Of a stretch of DNA of 64,000 nt, positions 8,271-16,454 are shown piece by piece (positions within the stretch are counted from its first letter, which is position 1; each line of letters starts with the position of its first letter). Location of the stretch: assembly GCF_014694315.1 (NCBI RefSeq), contig NZ_JAAOXD010000003.1:1021741-1085740 (forward strand). The letters run 5' to 3'. The DNA comes from Arthrobacter ipis. Lineage in GTDB: Bacteria; Actinomycetota; Actinomycetes; Actinomycetales; Micrococcaceae. The position numbers and the translations under genes are program-made. The notes beneath the pieces were generated by a model. It made no database searches, was not told the origin of the DNA, and saw only the letters and a program-made list of their open reading frames with translations.

Positions 8271-8482
8271 AGGTGGACCGGTTGAAAACTTTGGTGGGAT
8301 CCATGGACGGCGACAATCCGGTTAATGGCCTGCAGGCCGTGGCTGAACTGCATCGGGAGATAGGCCGGGCGGAAGCGGCCCTGGTCCGGAGGGCCCGCCT
8401 GGCGGGCTTGTCCTGGGAGGCGATCGCGCACGCGCTCGGCGTCAGCAAGCAGGCGGTCCACAAAAAGTATGGCAAGCGATAA
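8267..8482 (+). CDS. Small helix-turn-helix protein (71 aa)
   Basis: From ATG 8267 the protein is 71 residues: an N-terminal helix, a central helix (AVAELHREIGRAEAALVRRA) and a C-terminal HTH, LSWEAIAHALGVSKQAVHKK. This HTH resembles the sigma-like or XRE-type motif found in small actinobacterial proteins and at the N-terminus of some Clp-linked regulators. In-frame TTG 8231 or ATG 8243 would lengthen it, but both lie in the palindrome or promoter and no ribosome-binding site precedes any start. The most likely mode is leaderless translation. The target is unknown; autoregulation is suggested by the palindrome. Confidence 0.75.
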   Translation: MEVDRLKTLVGSMDGDNPVNGLQAVAELHREIGRAEAALVRRARLAGLSWEAIAHALGVSKQAVHKKYGKR

Positions 8483-8509
8483 AACGTAAAGAAGCGATAA
8501 AACGTAAAG
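8474..8509 (+). repeat. 18-bp perfect tandem duplication across the stop codon
   Basis: AAGCGATAAAACGTAAAG occurs twice in direct succession (8474-8491 and 8492-8509). The first copy contains the last two codons and the TAA stop of the HTH gene, so the gene end has been duplicated without changing the protein. Confidence 0.9.
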
Positions 8510-8511
8510 AA

Positions 8512-8545
8512 CAGGGGGCTCCGCCGGTACTGGCGGAGCCCCCTG
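8512..8545. terminator. Bidirectional terminator between the HTH gene and GH43
   Basis: A 14-bp stem (CAGGGGGCTCCGCC and its complement, loop of 6) lies between two converging genes. GTTTC follows on the plus strand, and a T-rich stretch follows on the minus strand. Confidence 0.8.
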
Positions 8546-8567
8546 GTTTCAGTAATTCAGAGCAGAA

Positions 8568-10805
8568 TCACAGCTGCGAGTGCAGCCGCTCCAGCTCCGT
8601 CTTGGTGACGGGCAGGACCGTGCCGTGGCGCGGAGCCCGCGGCAGCTCATAGTTGGTGGAGAGCTTCCAGTTCGGGTTCTCCAGGCTGGTGCTTTCCAGC
8701 GGGATGTAACCGCGGCCGCCGAATTCGTCGACGAACAGGTAGTACTTCTCCTCGGTGTTCGACTTGAAGATGGTGGGCCCTTCCACCCCGCCCGTTCCGG
8801 CCTTTTTGCCGATGCAGTTGGCCATCAGTGACCAGTTGCGCGGGGTCGTGGTCGGCACGTCGACGGCAAGCAGGTCGCCCGACTTTTCCTGCATGATGTC
8901 CAGGCAGCCCGAGACCTGCCCCTCGTCCTTGGTGAACCGGTAGTAGGCGTCGCCCTCCTTGATGACGGTGGAGTCGATCACCGAGTTGCCGGGATCGTTC
9001 CACACCTTGGCCTCGGTGAAGGTCCTGAAGTCGCGGGTGGTGGAGTACATCATTTTGTTGTGCGTGCCGCCGGTGTGGTTGGGGTCGTTGTCGGCGTAGA
9101 TTTTGGAGGCCCAGTACACGACGTAGGCGCCTATCTTCTCGTCGTAGTGCGCTTCGGGCGCCCAGGTGTTCCCCGCGGTGTCCGGCGAGACCTTCACGTG
9201 CCGCTGTGCGGACCAGTTCACCAAGTCGGTCGACTCCCAGACCTCGATGTACTGGCTGCCCTGGCGCTGCGAGGAGTCCCAGCTGGTGCCGCTGCCAATG
9301 GAGAGGTCCGTGGCGATCATGTAGAACTTGTCGCCCTCCGGGGAGCGGATGATGAACGGATCCCGCAGGCCCTTGGTGCCGAGGCCGGACTTGAGGACGG
9401 GCTTGCCGCCGTTCAGTTCGTCCCACTTGAGTGCGTCGTTGCCGCGGCTGGCGGCCATGTAGATGTTCTCGCCGGCGAGGTCGTTGCCGGTGAAGTACGC
9501 GAAGGCGTAGCCCTCCTTGGCCTCGGCCTTGGGCAGCGGCAGCACCGTGACGCGGAACTTCTTCCTGTCCTTGGTCTTGCCGAGGGACACAGTGGCGTGC
9601 AGGTTGAGCTTCGCTGGAGCACCGCCGTAGGCCGGCCGGGTGACCTCGCCTGTGGCCGCGATCGCTGCGGTGTCGCTCGACTCCCATGCCACCTTGGTGC
9701 CGTACAGCCCCGCCGTCGGCAGGGTGACGTTCCCGCGGATCGCATCCGCGTCCCACACGTTCAGGGCTGCGGCAGCCTCAGAGACCTTCTGGTCGTCGCT
9801 GATGTCCTCCGCCACCGCGACGGTGAAGGATTTCGACGCCGATGCCCTGCCTGAGCTGGCAGTGGCGGTCAGCGTCACCGTCGCATCTCCTGTTCCGTGG
9901 GCCGGCCGGGTCACGGCTCCCTGGGCGGACACGGTGGCCGGATCCGAGGAGGACCAGGCGTAGGCCGAGCCGTTCGGCCCGGTCAGAGGCAGCTTCAAGT
10001 TGGCGGTCACCGCGGAGGTGTCCCCCAGCGACAGATCCTTCAGGTCGAGGGCAACACGCTGCTCCGGGGAAACGTAGCCGAGCTCCCGTACCTCGTCGGC
10101 CGAGAGTGCACGGTTGTAGATCCGGAAGTCGCGGACCTGCCCTTTGAGGTACTTGTCGCCGCTGTAGACCGACCGCCCGAGGTAGTTCGCCGTCGTCGCC
10201 CCTCCCCCGATGCTCCCGGGGGTGATGGTGACACCGGTCTTCCGGGCGACCTCCGTGCCGTCCTCGTAGAGTACGGCGGTGCCGCCGCTGAGCGTGTAGG
10301 TGATGGTCTTCCAGGCCCCGCGCGCCAGGTCGCGGTTGGCGCTGAGGGTCTGTTCCGTCGACCAGTTGCCGCTGGCGATGGAGGTCCGGTACGCGTTGCC
10401 GGTGGTGAAGAGGTAGCCGTTGCCGGTGCCGTTGGTGGTGTTTCCCATCCCCCAGATGAAGTAGGGGGCGCCCTGGTCGGCGGCGATCTTGACGTCCGTG
10501 GAGATGGTGATGGAGCCGAGCCCGCGCATGACGTCGTTCGGGAGGCGGACGTGGCCGTTGGTGCCGCCGAGCTGCAGCCCTTCGCTGCCCAGCGAGGTTG
10601 CGTCGCCGCTGATCACGCCGTTCCGGCCGTTGCCGGAGCTGTCTTCCGCCACGGTCCCGGCGGCTTCGGTGAGGTTGTACTTGAGGACCAGCCCGTCGTC
10701 GACGGCGGCATGGGCCGGTGCTGCGGCGGCCAGCCCGCCGAGCGCCAGCGCCACGGCGGCAATCAATGCCGGGCCCGTGCGGGCCCTTGAGTGTGTAGGG
10801 AGCAT
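8568..10805 (-). CDS. Secreted LamG-aBig-aBig-GH43 arabinan-degrading enzyme
   Basis: A 745-residue extracellular glycoside hydrolase. Order: Sec signal peptide (cleavage near AHA-AV, residue 33), LamG/concanavalin-like domain (about 35-246), two atrophied bacterial Ig domains (about 250-332 and 335-425; each has an AW-SSD or VAWESSD and G-VTRPA signature), and a GH43 five-bladed propeller (about 430-745). Catalytic candidates are D482 (GLRDPFI), D611 (VIDSTV) and E675 (GVEGPTIF). It probably removes arabinose from arabinan or arabinoxylan. It is transcribed with the GH51 gene upstream but separated from it by a terminator. No anchor signal is seen, so it is probably released. Confidence 0.9.
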   Translation of the reverse strand: MLPTHSRARTGPALIAAVALALGGLAAAAPAHAAVDDGLVLKYNLTEAAGTVAEDSSGNGRNGVISGDATSLGSEGLQLGGTNGHVRLPNDVMRGLGSITISTDVKIAADQGAPYFIWGMGNTTNGTGNGYLFTTGNAYRTSIASGNWSTEQTLSANRDLARGAWKTITYTLSGGTAVLYEDGTEVARKTGVTITPGSIGGGATTANYLGRSVYSGDKYLKGQVRDFRIYNRALSADEVRELGYVSPEQRVALDLKDLSLGDTSAVTANLKLPLTGPNGSAYAWSSSDPATVSAQGAVTRPAHGTGDATVTLTATASSGRASASKSFTVAVAEDISDDQKVSEAAAALNVWDADAIRGNVTLPTAGLYGTKVAWESSDTAAIAATGEVTRPAYGGAPAKLNLHATVSLGKTKDRKKFRVTVLPLPKAEAKEGYAFAYFTGNDLAGENIYMAASRGNDALKWDELNGGKPVLKSGLGTKGLRDPFIIRSPEGDKFYMIATDLSIGSGTSWDSSQRQGSQYIEVWESTDLVNWSAQRHVKVSPDTAGNTWAPEAHYDEKIGAYVVYWASKIYADNDPNHTGGTHNKMMYSTTRDFRTFTEAKVWNDPGNSVIDSTVIKEGDAYYRFTKDEGQVSGCLDIMQEKSGDLLAVDVPTTTPRNWSLMANCIGKKAGTGGVEGPTIFKSNTEEKYYLFVDEFGGRGYIPLESTSLENPNWKLSTNYELPRAPRHGTVLPVTKTELERLHSQL

Positions 10806-10903
10806 TGAGACACTTTCGTTCGGGCGGCCCGGCGGCCGCTGTTTGGAATGGTGAGTGTGGAAGCTGTCGGAACGGACGACGTCGGACTGCCGGGCTTAAG
10901 GAG

Positions 10904-10934
10904 AAGGCCCGGCTGTGCAATCCAGCCGGGCCTT
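10904..10934 (-). terminator. Rho-independent-like terminator after GH51
   Basis: A 12-bp stem (AAGGCCCGGCTG and its complement, loop of 7) lies 32 bp past the GH51 stop; TTCTCCTT follows on the minus strand. Confidence 0.75.
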
Positions 10935-10965
10935 CCCGGTCAAAGCCGTGGCTTTGGTGTGCTGC

Positions 10966-13503
10966 CTACTTGCGGGCTGCGGCGAGCCGGATGAAGGTCA
11001 CCGAGTTTGGCTCGAACTCGTAGGTGAATGCCGCGCCGGCCCCGCTGAAGGTGCTCGACGCCGGAGCCAGGTTCTGCCCGTCGGCCGTCTGGGTCAGGGT
11101 GGTCACCGCGGCCGCGGAGCTGATGTTGGCTGCGCCTGCCACCTTGATGTCCACCGGCGTCTTTTCGGCCTTCGTGTTGACCACCTTCACGATGGTGTCG
11201 CCGGACTTGGCGTCCTTGGTGACCACGGAGTAGACGGGGTCGGCCTGGGTATCGTCCACCGTGCCCCACAGGACGTTGTCCAAGTACAGCTTGGCGGTGC
11301 GCCCGGAGACCTCGATGCGGATGTCGTATTCATGCCCGGTCTCGATGGTGGTGTTCTTTTCGATGACGTTCGTCTTGCCGCCGTTGACGGCCTTTTCGAC
11401 GACGGACTTCGTGTTGTTCCAGCCGCCCAGATTCCACCAGAAGTAGTTTCCGGTGTCCTTGACGCCGAAGGAGACGAGGAAGCCTTCCGAGCCGGCGAGC
11501 TTGGTTGCCTTGGTGCTGAGTGTGTAGTTGCTCCAGTCGGCGCTTCCGGCGGTGACCATCGTGTTCTGGGCAGTGGTGCTGGACTGGACGTAGCCGCCGT
11601 CCTGGATGGACCAGGATCCGGTGCCGTTGCCGGTCCAGGCAGCCGCCGTTCCGGAGAAGTCATCGCTAAACAGGGTGGCGCCGTCCGCCCCGGTGACCTT
11701 GACGTCGTCGTACCGGGCCGAGGTGGCCCACGTGGACAGGCCGACCTTGCCGGAAATGGGCACCACGGTGGAGGCCGGGTTCTCCTGCGTGCTCGGAACC
11801 ACCTGCGTGCCCACGTTGTTCATGAACAGCTTCTGGACCTCGTAGTTGGGCGTGGTCCGCACGGACGTTCCGTTGAAGAACATCATGTCCGGGCTCCACT
11901 GCGTGTTGGCCTCGTTCGCGATCAGTGGCGCATAGGACGCCATCTTGACCACGTCAGCGTTCCGCTCCAAGCCGGTCATGTAGGAGGCTTCGGCCAGGGC
12001 GTTCTCCGGTTTGTTGCCCTGCGACGCGTACTCGCCGAGGAAGACCTTGTAGCTGTTGCGGTCGTAGGAGTCGTAGCGGTGGTTGTTGTTCAGGAACCAC
12101 GACGGCGTGTTGTAGTAGTGCTCGTCAACGAGGTCCACGCCCGTGGTGGCGTTGAAGTTGGCGAGGTCCTCGAACTCGGGACCCTGGCTGAACGGGCCCG
12201 TGTTGCCGATGATCTTGATCTCGGGGTGGGCCTTCCGGACGGCTTTGTAGAACTGGGTGAAGTACTGCTTGAACGCCGGCTTGTACTCCTCGTTGCCCAG
12301 GCTGATGCGGTCCAGGTTGTACGGCGCCGGGTGGCCGTAGGCGATGCGCTTGGCGCCCCACTCGGTGCTGGCGTCGCCGTTGGCGAACTCGATCAGGTCC
12401 AGGGTGTCCTGGATGTAGCGGTCAAGGGTTGCCTGGTCCGGGGCCTGGTTGGTGTCGCCGCAGCCGGTCACGCCAACCGGAACGACGGGCACGGGAACGG
12501 CGCCCATGTCCTCGGCCCACTGGAAGTACTCCATGTACCCGAGGCCGTAGGTCTGGTTGTAGCCCCAGAAGTTCCGGTTGGCCGGGCGCTGCTCCACCGG
12601 CCCGATGGTGTCTTTCCACTGGTAGGTGCGGGCCCGTGTGTAGGTGGGGGCCGAGTAGGTGTCATAGCTGCCGGTGTTGACGATGCAGCCGCCGGGGAAG
12701 CGCAGGAATCCGGGGTTCAGGTCGTTGATCTTCTCGGCGAGGTCCTTGCGGAGCCCGTTTTCCCTGCCGTTCCAGGTGTCCTTGGGGAACAGGGACACCA
12801 TGTCGAGGCGGACGGTGCCGGTTCCCTGGACGAGTGTGGTGAGCCGGCCGGCGCCCGTGGAGGACTTGGGCGAGAGGGTCACCTCGTACTTGGCCCAGCT
12901 GTCGCCCTTGACCTTGACGGTGGCGATGTCCAGACGGGCGCCCTCCGGGGTCTCCAGCGTCACCGCGAGCGTGGATCCGGCGGGGTTGGACGTGCGCGCC
13001 CACACCGAATAGTTGTACTTCTTGTGCGCCTCGAGCTTCTGCCCGGCGTTCCAGCCGCTGTTGCGCACGCCCACCCCGGCGCCGCTTCCCGCGCCGGCGG
13101 CGGTGGCGTCGATCTGCAGGTAGTTCCGGTTGTTTTCGTTCAGCCGGTTGCTGTCATTGACGACGGCGACTGTTCCGTCGCTGCCCCGCTTCAGGGTTTC
13201 CCAGGCGGTCATCGGGGTGTAGGTGTGGTTATCCCCGGAGTTGAATTCGAAGGACCGGTTCTGGACAAGTTCCGCGTAGATGCCGCCGTCGGCGCCCTGG
13301 TTGATGTCCTCGTAGAAGGCCCCATACATGGTCGAATCAATCGAAGGCCCGGACCCGGCGGCGTTGATGCTGATGGACCGGTTCTCGCCCGGCTCAGCGT
13401 TGGCGCCCAAGGCCGGCGCGAGGGACAGCAGCGCAGCCGAGAGTGATCCGGCCAGCACCATGGTGCAGGCGCGCCTGGCGGAACTTGGTGGTTTTGATGG
13501 CAT
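10966..13503 (-). CDS. Secreted GH51 alpha-L-arabinofuranosidase with extra beta-sandwich domains
   Basis: An 845-residue exo-enzyme releasing L-arabinofuranose from side chains of arabinan or arabinoxylan. The start is ATG 13503; the longer open frame has no good start. Signal peptide cleaves near ANA-EP (residue 36). Residues about 40-600 form GH51 with an inserted CBM4_9-like sandwich (about 110-240). Acid/base is in GNEEY (E405) and nucleophile in VFLGEYAS (E491). Residues about 605-760 form a further LamG/DUF1080-like sandwich, and the rest is the alpha-L-AF C-terminal sandwich. Most GH51 enzymes are cytoplasmic and about 500 residues, so secretion plus an extra domain is notable. A TTGTGAACGCTAACAA operator lies upstream. 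Confidence 0.93.
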   Translation of the reverse strand: MPSKPPSSARRACTMVLAGSLSAALLSLAPALGANAEPGENRSISINAAGSGPSIDSTMYGAFYEDINQGADGGIYAELVQNRSFEFNSGDNHTYTPMTAWETLKRGSDGTVAVVNDSNRLNENNRNYLQIDATAAGAGSGAGVGVRNSGWNAGQKLEAHKKYNYSVWARTSNPAGSTLAVTLETPEGARLDIATVKVKGDSWAKYEVTLSPKSSTGAGRLTTLVQGTGTVRLDMVSLFPKDTWNGRENGLRKDLAEKINDLNPGFLRFPGGCIVNTGSYDTYSAPTYTRARTYQWKDTIGPVEQRPANRNFWGYNQTYGLGYMEYFQWAEDMGAVPVPVVPVGVTGCGDTNQAPDQATLDRYIQDTLDLIEFANGDASTEWGAKRIAYGHPAPYNLDRISLGNEEYKPAFKQYFTQFYKAVRKAHPEIKIIGNTGPFSQGPEFEDLANFNATTGVDLVDEHYYNTPSWFLNNNHRYDSYDRNSYKVFLGEYASQGNKPENALAEASYMTGLERNADVVKMASYAPLIANEANTQWSPDMMFFNGTSVRTTPNYEVQKLFMNNVGTQVVPSTQENPASTVVPISGKVGLSTWATSARYDDVKVTGADGATLFSDDFSGTAAAWTGNGTGSWSIQDGGYVQSSTTAQNTMVTAGSADWSNYTLSTKATKLAGSEGFLVSFGVKDTGNYFWWNLGGWNNTKSVVEKAVNGGKTNVIEKNTTIETGHEYDIRIEVSGRTAKLYLDNVLWGTVDDTQADPVYSVVTKDAKSGDTIVKVVNTKAEKTPVDIKVAGAANISSAAAVTTLTQTADGQNLAPASSTFSGAGAAFTYEFEPNSVTFIRLAAARK

Positions 13504-13577
13504 TGAAGGGAAGGCCTTTCTCCATTGAACGGTTCGCCGGCACTGGTTTGACCAGGCTGCGGGGTGAAGCAGCCTTC

Positions 13578-13593
13578 TTGTGAACGCTAACAA
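13578..13593. promoter_or_regulatory. Arabinose-regulon operator at GH51
   Basis: TTGTGAACGCTAACAA, 75 bp upstream of the GH51 start. It is the exact reverse complement of the site at 13713-13728 and close to the sites at 35721 and 47400. Confidence 0.75.
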
Positions 13594-13699
13594 ATCGCCG
13601 GCCGGAGTCGAGTATTCGATATCTTTCAGCTCTTGTAAAGGGCGTGGTCAAAAATCAGCAGGCTTTCCATGGGTATCCCAAAATTGTGACACCGGCTAC

Positions 13700-13729
13700 T
13701 TGACGGCCGTAATTGTTAGCGTTCACAAT
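13700..13729 (+). promoter_or_regulatory. ytfQ promoter with embedded operator
   Basis: TTGACG (13700-13705), 18 bp, CACAAT (13724-13729). The operator TTGTTAGCGTTCACAA (13713-13728) fills the spacer and -10 box. The araB promoter has the same layout, base for base in the -35 and -10 boxes, which supports both. Confidence 0.65.
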
Positions 13730-13817
13730 GATCCACAGAGCGCATCAGCTCACTTGCAGCAATGGCGGTGTTTGAAGTCCCCCGCCTGCATGTAACTAAC
13801 GCTTCCGGGAGGATGTT

Positions 13818-14798
13818 GTGTTTAAGAAATCCCTGCTTGCGGTGGCCGCCGCATCAATGCTTACCCTCACTGCGTGCGGCGGAACCGCCGGCGCCGGCAG
13901 TGCTGCCGGCAACTCCGGCGATGACAAGATCACCATGGGCTTCGCCCAGGTCGGCGCCGAAAGCGGCTGGCGCACCGCCAACACCAAGTCTGTCCAGGAT
14001 TCGGCGAAGAAGGCCGGAGTGGACCTGAAGTTCTCCGACGCGCAGCAGAAGCAGGAGAACCAGATCAAGGCAATCCGCTCCTACATCCAGCAGAAGGTGG
14101 ACGTCATCGCCTTCTCCCCCGTGGTGGAATCGGGCTGGGACACGGTGCTGAAAGAAGCCAAGAATGCGAAGATTCCGGTCATCCTGACCGACCGCGCCGT
14201 CGACTCGTCAGACAAGACGCTGTACAAGACCTTCCTCGGCTCTGACTTTGTCGAGGAAGGCAAGAAGGCCGGCGAGTGGCTTGTTGAGCAGTCCAAGGCG
14301 AGCGAACCTGTCAACATCGTCGAGATCCAGGGCACCACCGGATCGGCACCGGCGAACGACCGCAAGGAAGGGTTCGCGGAGGCCATCAAGGCTGACCCGG
14401 ACCTGAAGATCGTCGCCTCGCAGAGCGGCGACTTCACCCGCAGCGGCGGCAAGCAGGTCATGGAGGCCTTCCTGAAGAACAACGCCGACATCGACGTCGT
14501 GTTCGCCCACAACGACGACGAGGGCCTGGGCGCCATCGAGGCGATCGAGGCCGCCGGCAAGGTTCCGGGCAAGGACATCAAGATCATCACGATCGACGCT
14601 GTGAAGGACGGCATGACCGCCCTGAGCACCGGCAAGATCAACTACATCGTCGAGTGCAGCCCCATGCTCGGCGACCAGCTCATGGATCTGGCCAAGAAGG
14701 TCATCGCCGGCGAGAGCGTGCCCGAGCGCGTGGTCACCGAGGAGACCACCTTCACGCAGGAGCAGGCCAAGCAGGTTCTTGCCAGCCGCCCCTACTAA
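13818..14798 (+). CDS. ytfQ: Furanose-type ABC transporter binding lipoprotein (YtfQ-like)
   Basis: A 326-residue periplasmic-binding-protein-like lipoprotein (lipobox LTLTAC, Cys20) of the CUT2 family. The start is GTG 13818 after GGGAGGA. Segments GFAQVGAESGWRTANTKS, VDVIAFSPVVESGWD and VVFAHNDDEGLGAIEAIEAAG are characteristic of YtfQ, which binds galactofuranose in E. coli; related AraU-type proteins serve arabinose. Flanking arabinofuranosidases and the arabinose-type operator make L-arabinose or arabinofuranose the likely ligand (inference). It heads an importer operon ending with a GH43 gene. Confidence 0.92.
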   Translation: MFKKSLLAVAAASMLTLTACGGTAGAGSAAGNSGDDKITMGFAQVGAESGWRTANTKSVQDSAKKAGVDLKFSDAQQKQENQIKAIRSYIQQKVDVIAFSPVVESGWDTVLKEAKNAKIPVILTDRAVDSSDKTLYKTFLGSDFVEEGKKAGEWLVEQSKASEPVNIVEIQGTTGSAPANDRKEGFAEAIKADPDLKIVASQSGDFTRSGGKQVMEAFLKNNADIDVVFAHNDDEGLGAIEAIEAAGKVPGKDIKIITIDAVKDGMTALSTGKINYIVECSPMLGDQLMDLAKKVIAGESVPERVVTEETTFTQEQAKQVLASRPY

Positions 14799-14820
14799 GC
14801 CGCGGCGCACCTGTTCGTCC

Positions 14821-14848
14821 GTGCGGCGGCGGATCACCGCCGCCGCAC
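14821..14848 (+). other. Intercistronic stem-loop after ytfQ
   Basis: Perfect 12-bp arms (GTGCGGCGGCGG and its complement) with an ATCA loop lie between the binding-protein stop and the ATPase start. It probably sets a higher level of binding protein than of ATPase and permeases. Confidence 0.6.
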
Positions 14849-14927
14849 GGCACACCAGCCCGCAGCAGGGCAAGACACAGCCCGGCAGCCAGTTGCATGG
14901 CAGACCCAGCACAGAAAAGACATCAGG

Positions 14928-16454
14928 ATGAACGAAATCGTTCCGGTCGTCGAGATGACCGACATAGCTATTGGATTCCCAGGAGTTAAGGCGCTCGACG
15001 GCGTCGACTTCCGCCTCTTCCAAGGTGAGGTCCACGCCCTGATGGGTGAGAACGGCGCCGGCAAGTCCACGCTGATCAAGGCCCTGACCGGCGTCTACAC
15101 CATTGACTCCGGCACCATCACGGTACTCGGCGAACCGAAGCGGTTCTCGACGCCCGGGGAATCCCAGGCGGCCGGCATCAGCACCGTTTACCAGGAGGTC
15201 AACCTCTGCCCCAACCTCACGGTTGAGGAAAACGTCCTGCTGGGCCGTGAGCCCCGCCGTCGGGGTTCCATCGACTGGAAAGGCGTGCGGTCCCGGACCC
15301 GGGAGGTCCTGGCCGAGCTGCAGCTGGACCACATCGATCCCGGATCGCTGCTGTCCACCCATTCCATCGCCATCCAGCAGCTGATCGCCATCGCCCGCTC
15401 GGTGGAGATCAACGCCAAGGTCCTCATCCTGGACGAGCCGACGTCGAGCCTTGATGCCGACGAGGTCAACCAGCTGTTCCGCGTCATCCGGGACCTGCGT
15501 GACCGCGGCGTCGCCATCCTGTTTGTCTCCCATTTCCTGGAGCAGGTCTACGAGATCTCGGACCGCATGACCGTCCTCCGCAACGGCAAGCTCGTGGGCG
15601 AGTACATGACCCGCGACCTGACCCGGATGAGCCTCATCTCCAAGATGATCGGCAAGGACATGGAAGCCCTCACCGAACTGGACCAGGCTTCCGCCCGGAC
15701 CCGTGCCAGCAACGGCGCCGGCGTCACGCCGTTCGTCGAGGCCAAGGGCCTCGGCCGGAAGGGATCCGTCTCCAACGTGGACCTGTCCATCTACCCGGGC
15801 GAGGTGGTGGGCCTGGCCGGCCTGCTCGGTGCCGGCCGGACCGAAATCGCCCGGCTCTTCTTCGGCGCCGACAGGGCCGACGAAGGCACCATCAAGGTCA
15901 AGGGAGCGGGCCAGAAAATCCGTTCCCCGCGGGCGGCGATCGACAAGCGCATCGGGTTCTGCTCGGAGGACCGCAAGGAGGAAGGCCTCATCGGAGACCT
16001 CACCGTGCGGGACAACTTGGTGCTGGCCATGCAGGCCAGCAAGGGCTGGGCGCGCCGCATCCCCCGCCGCGTCCAGGACGAGCTGGTGGCCGAATACATC
16101 GAAGCCCTCGACATCCGGCCGGCCAACCCCGACGCCCTCATCCGCAACCTCAGCGGCGGAAACCAGCAGAAGGTCCTACTGGCCCGGTGGCTGGTGACCC
16201 ACCCCGAGCTCCTCATCCTCGACGAGCCCACCCGCGGCATCGACATCGGAGCCAAAACCCAGATCCAGAAGCTCGTCAACAAACTCGCGGCCGACGGCAT
16301 GTCCATCCTCTTCATCTCCTCCGAACTCGAGGAAGTGCTGCGCGTGAGCGACCGCGTTGCTGTCATCAAGGACAGGGCAATGGTCGCCGAAATCAACAAC
16401 GACGGCGTCTCCGTCGAAGACGTCATGACGGTCATCGCCGGAGGTGCCCAGTGA
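14928..16454 (+). CDS. ytfR: Sugar ABC transporter ATPase, duplicated (YtfR-like)
   Basis: A 508-residue CUT2 ATPase with two tandem nucleotide-binding halves. The first has Walker [10 protein letters not shown] and Walker B ILDEP. The second has the degenerate P-loop LAGLLGAGRTE, signature LSGGNQQK and Walker [14 protein letters not shown]. Only one half therefore has an intact Walker A, as is usual in this family. It lies 129 bp after ytfQ with a stem-loop between, and its stop overlaps the next permease start (GTGA). Confidence 0.94.
   Translation: MNEIVPVVEMTDIAIGFPGVKALDGVDFRLFQGEVHALMGENGAGKSTLIKALTGVYTIDSGTITVLGEPKRFSTPGESQAAGISTVYQEVNLCPNLTVEENVLLGREPRRRGSIDWKGVRSRTREVLAELQLDHIDPGSLLSTHSIAIQQLIAIARSVEINAKVLILDEPTSSLDADEVNQLFRVIRDLRDRGVAILFVSHFLEQVYEISDRMTVLRNGKLVGEYMTRDLTRMSLISKMIGKDMEALTELDQASARTRASNGAGVTPFVEAKGLGRKGSVSNVDLSIYPGEVVGLAGLLGAGRTEIARLFFGADRADEGTIKVKGAGQKIRSPRAAIDKRIGFCSEDRKEEGLIGDLTVRDNLVLAMQASKGWARRIPRRVQDELVAEYIEALDIRPANPDALIRNLSGGNQQKVLLARWLVTHPELLILDEPTRGIDIGAKTQIQKLVNKLAADGMSILFISSELEEVLRVSDRVAVIKDRAMVAEINNDGVSVEDVMTVIAGGAQ

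Noticed and set aside
10915-13446. An 843-codon plus-strand frame opposite GH51
   Set aside because: Shadow of the GH51 gene; its Val/Gly/Asp-rich translation has no recognisable domain, while the minus strand has full catalytic motifs.
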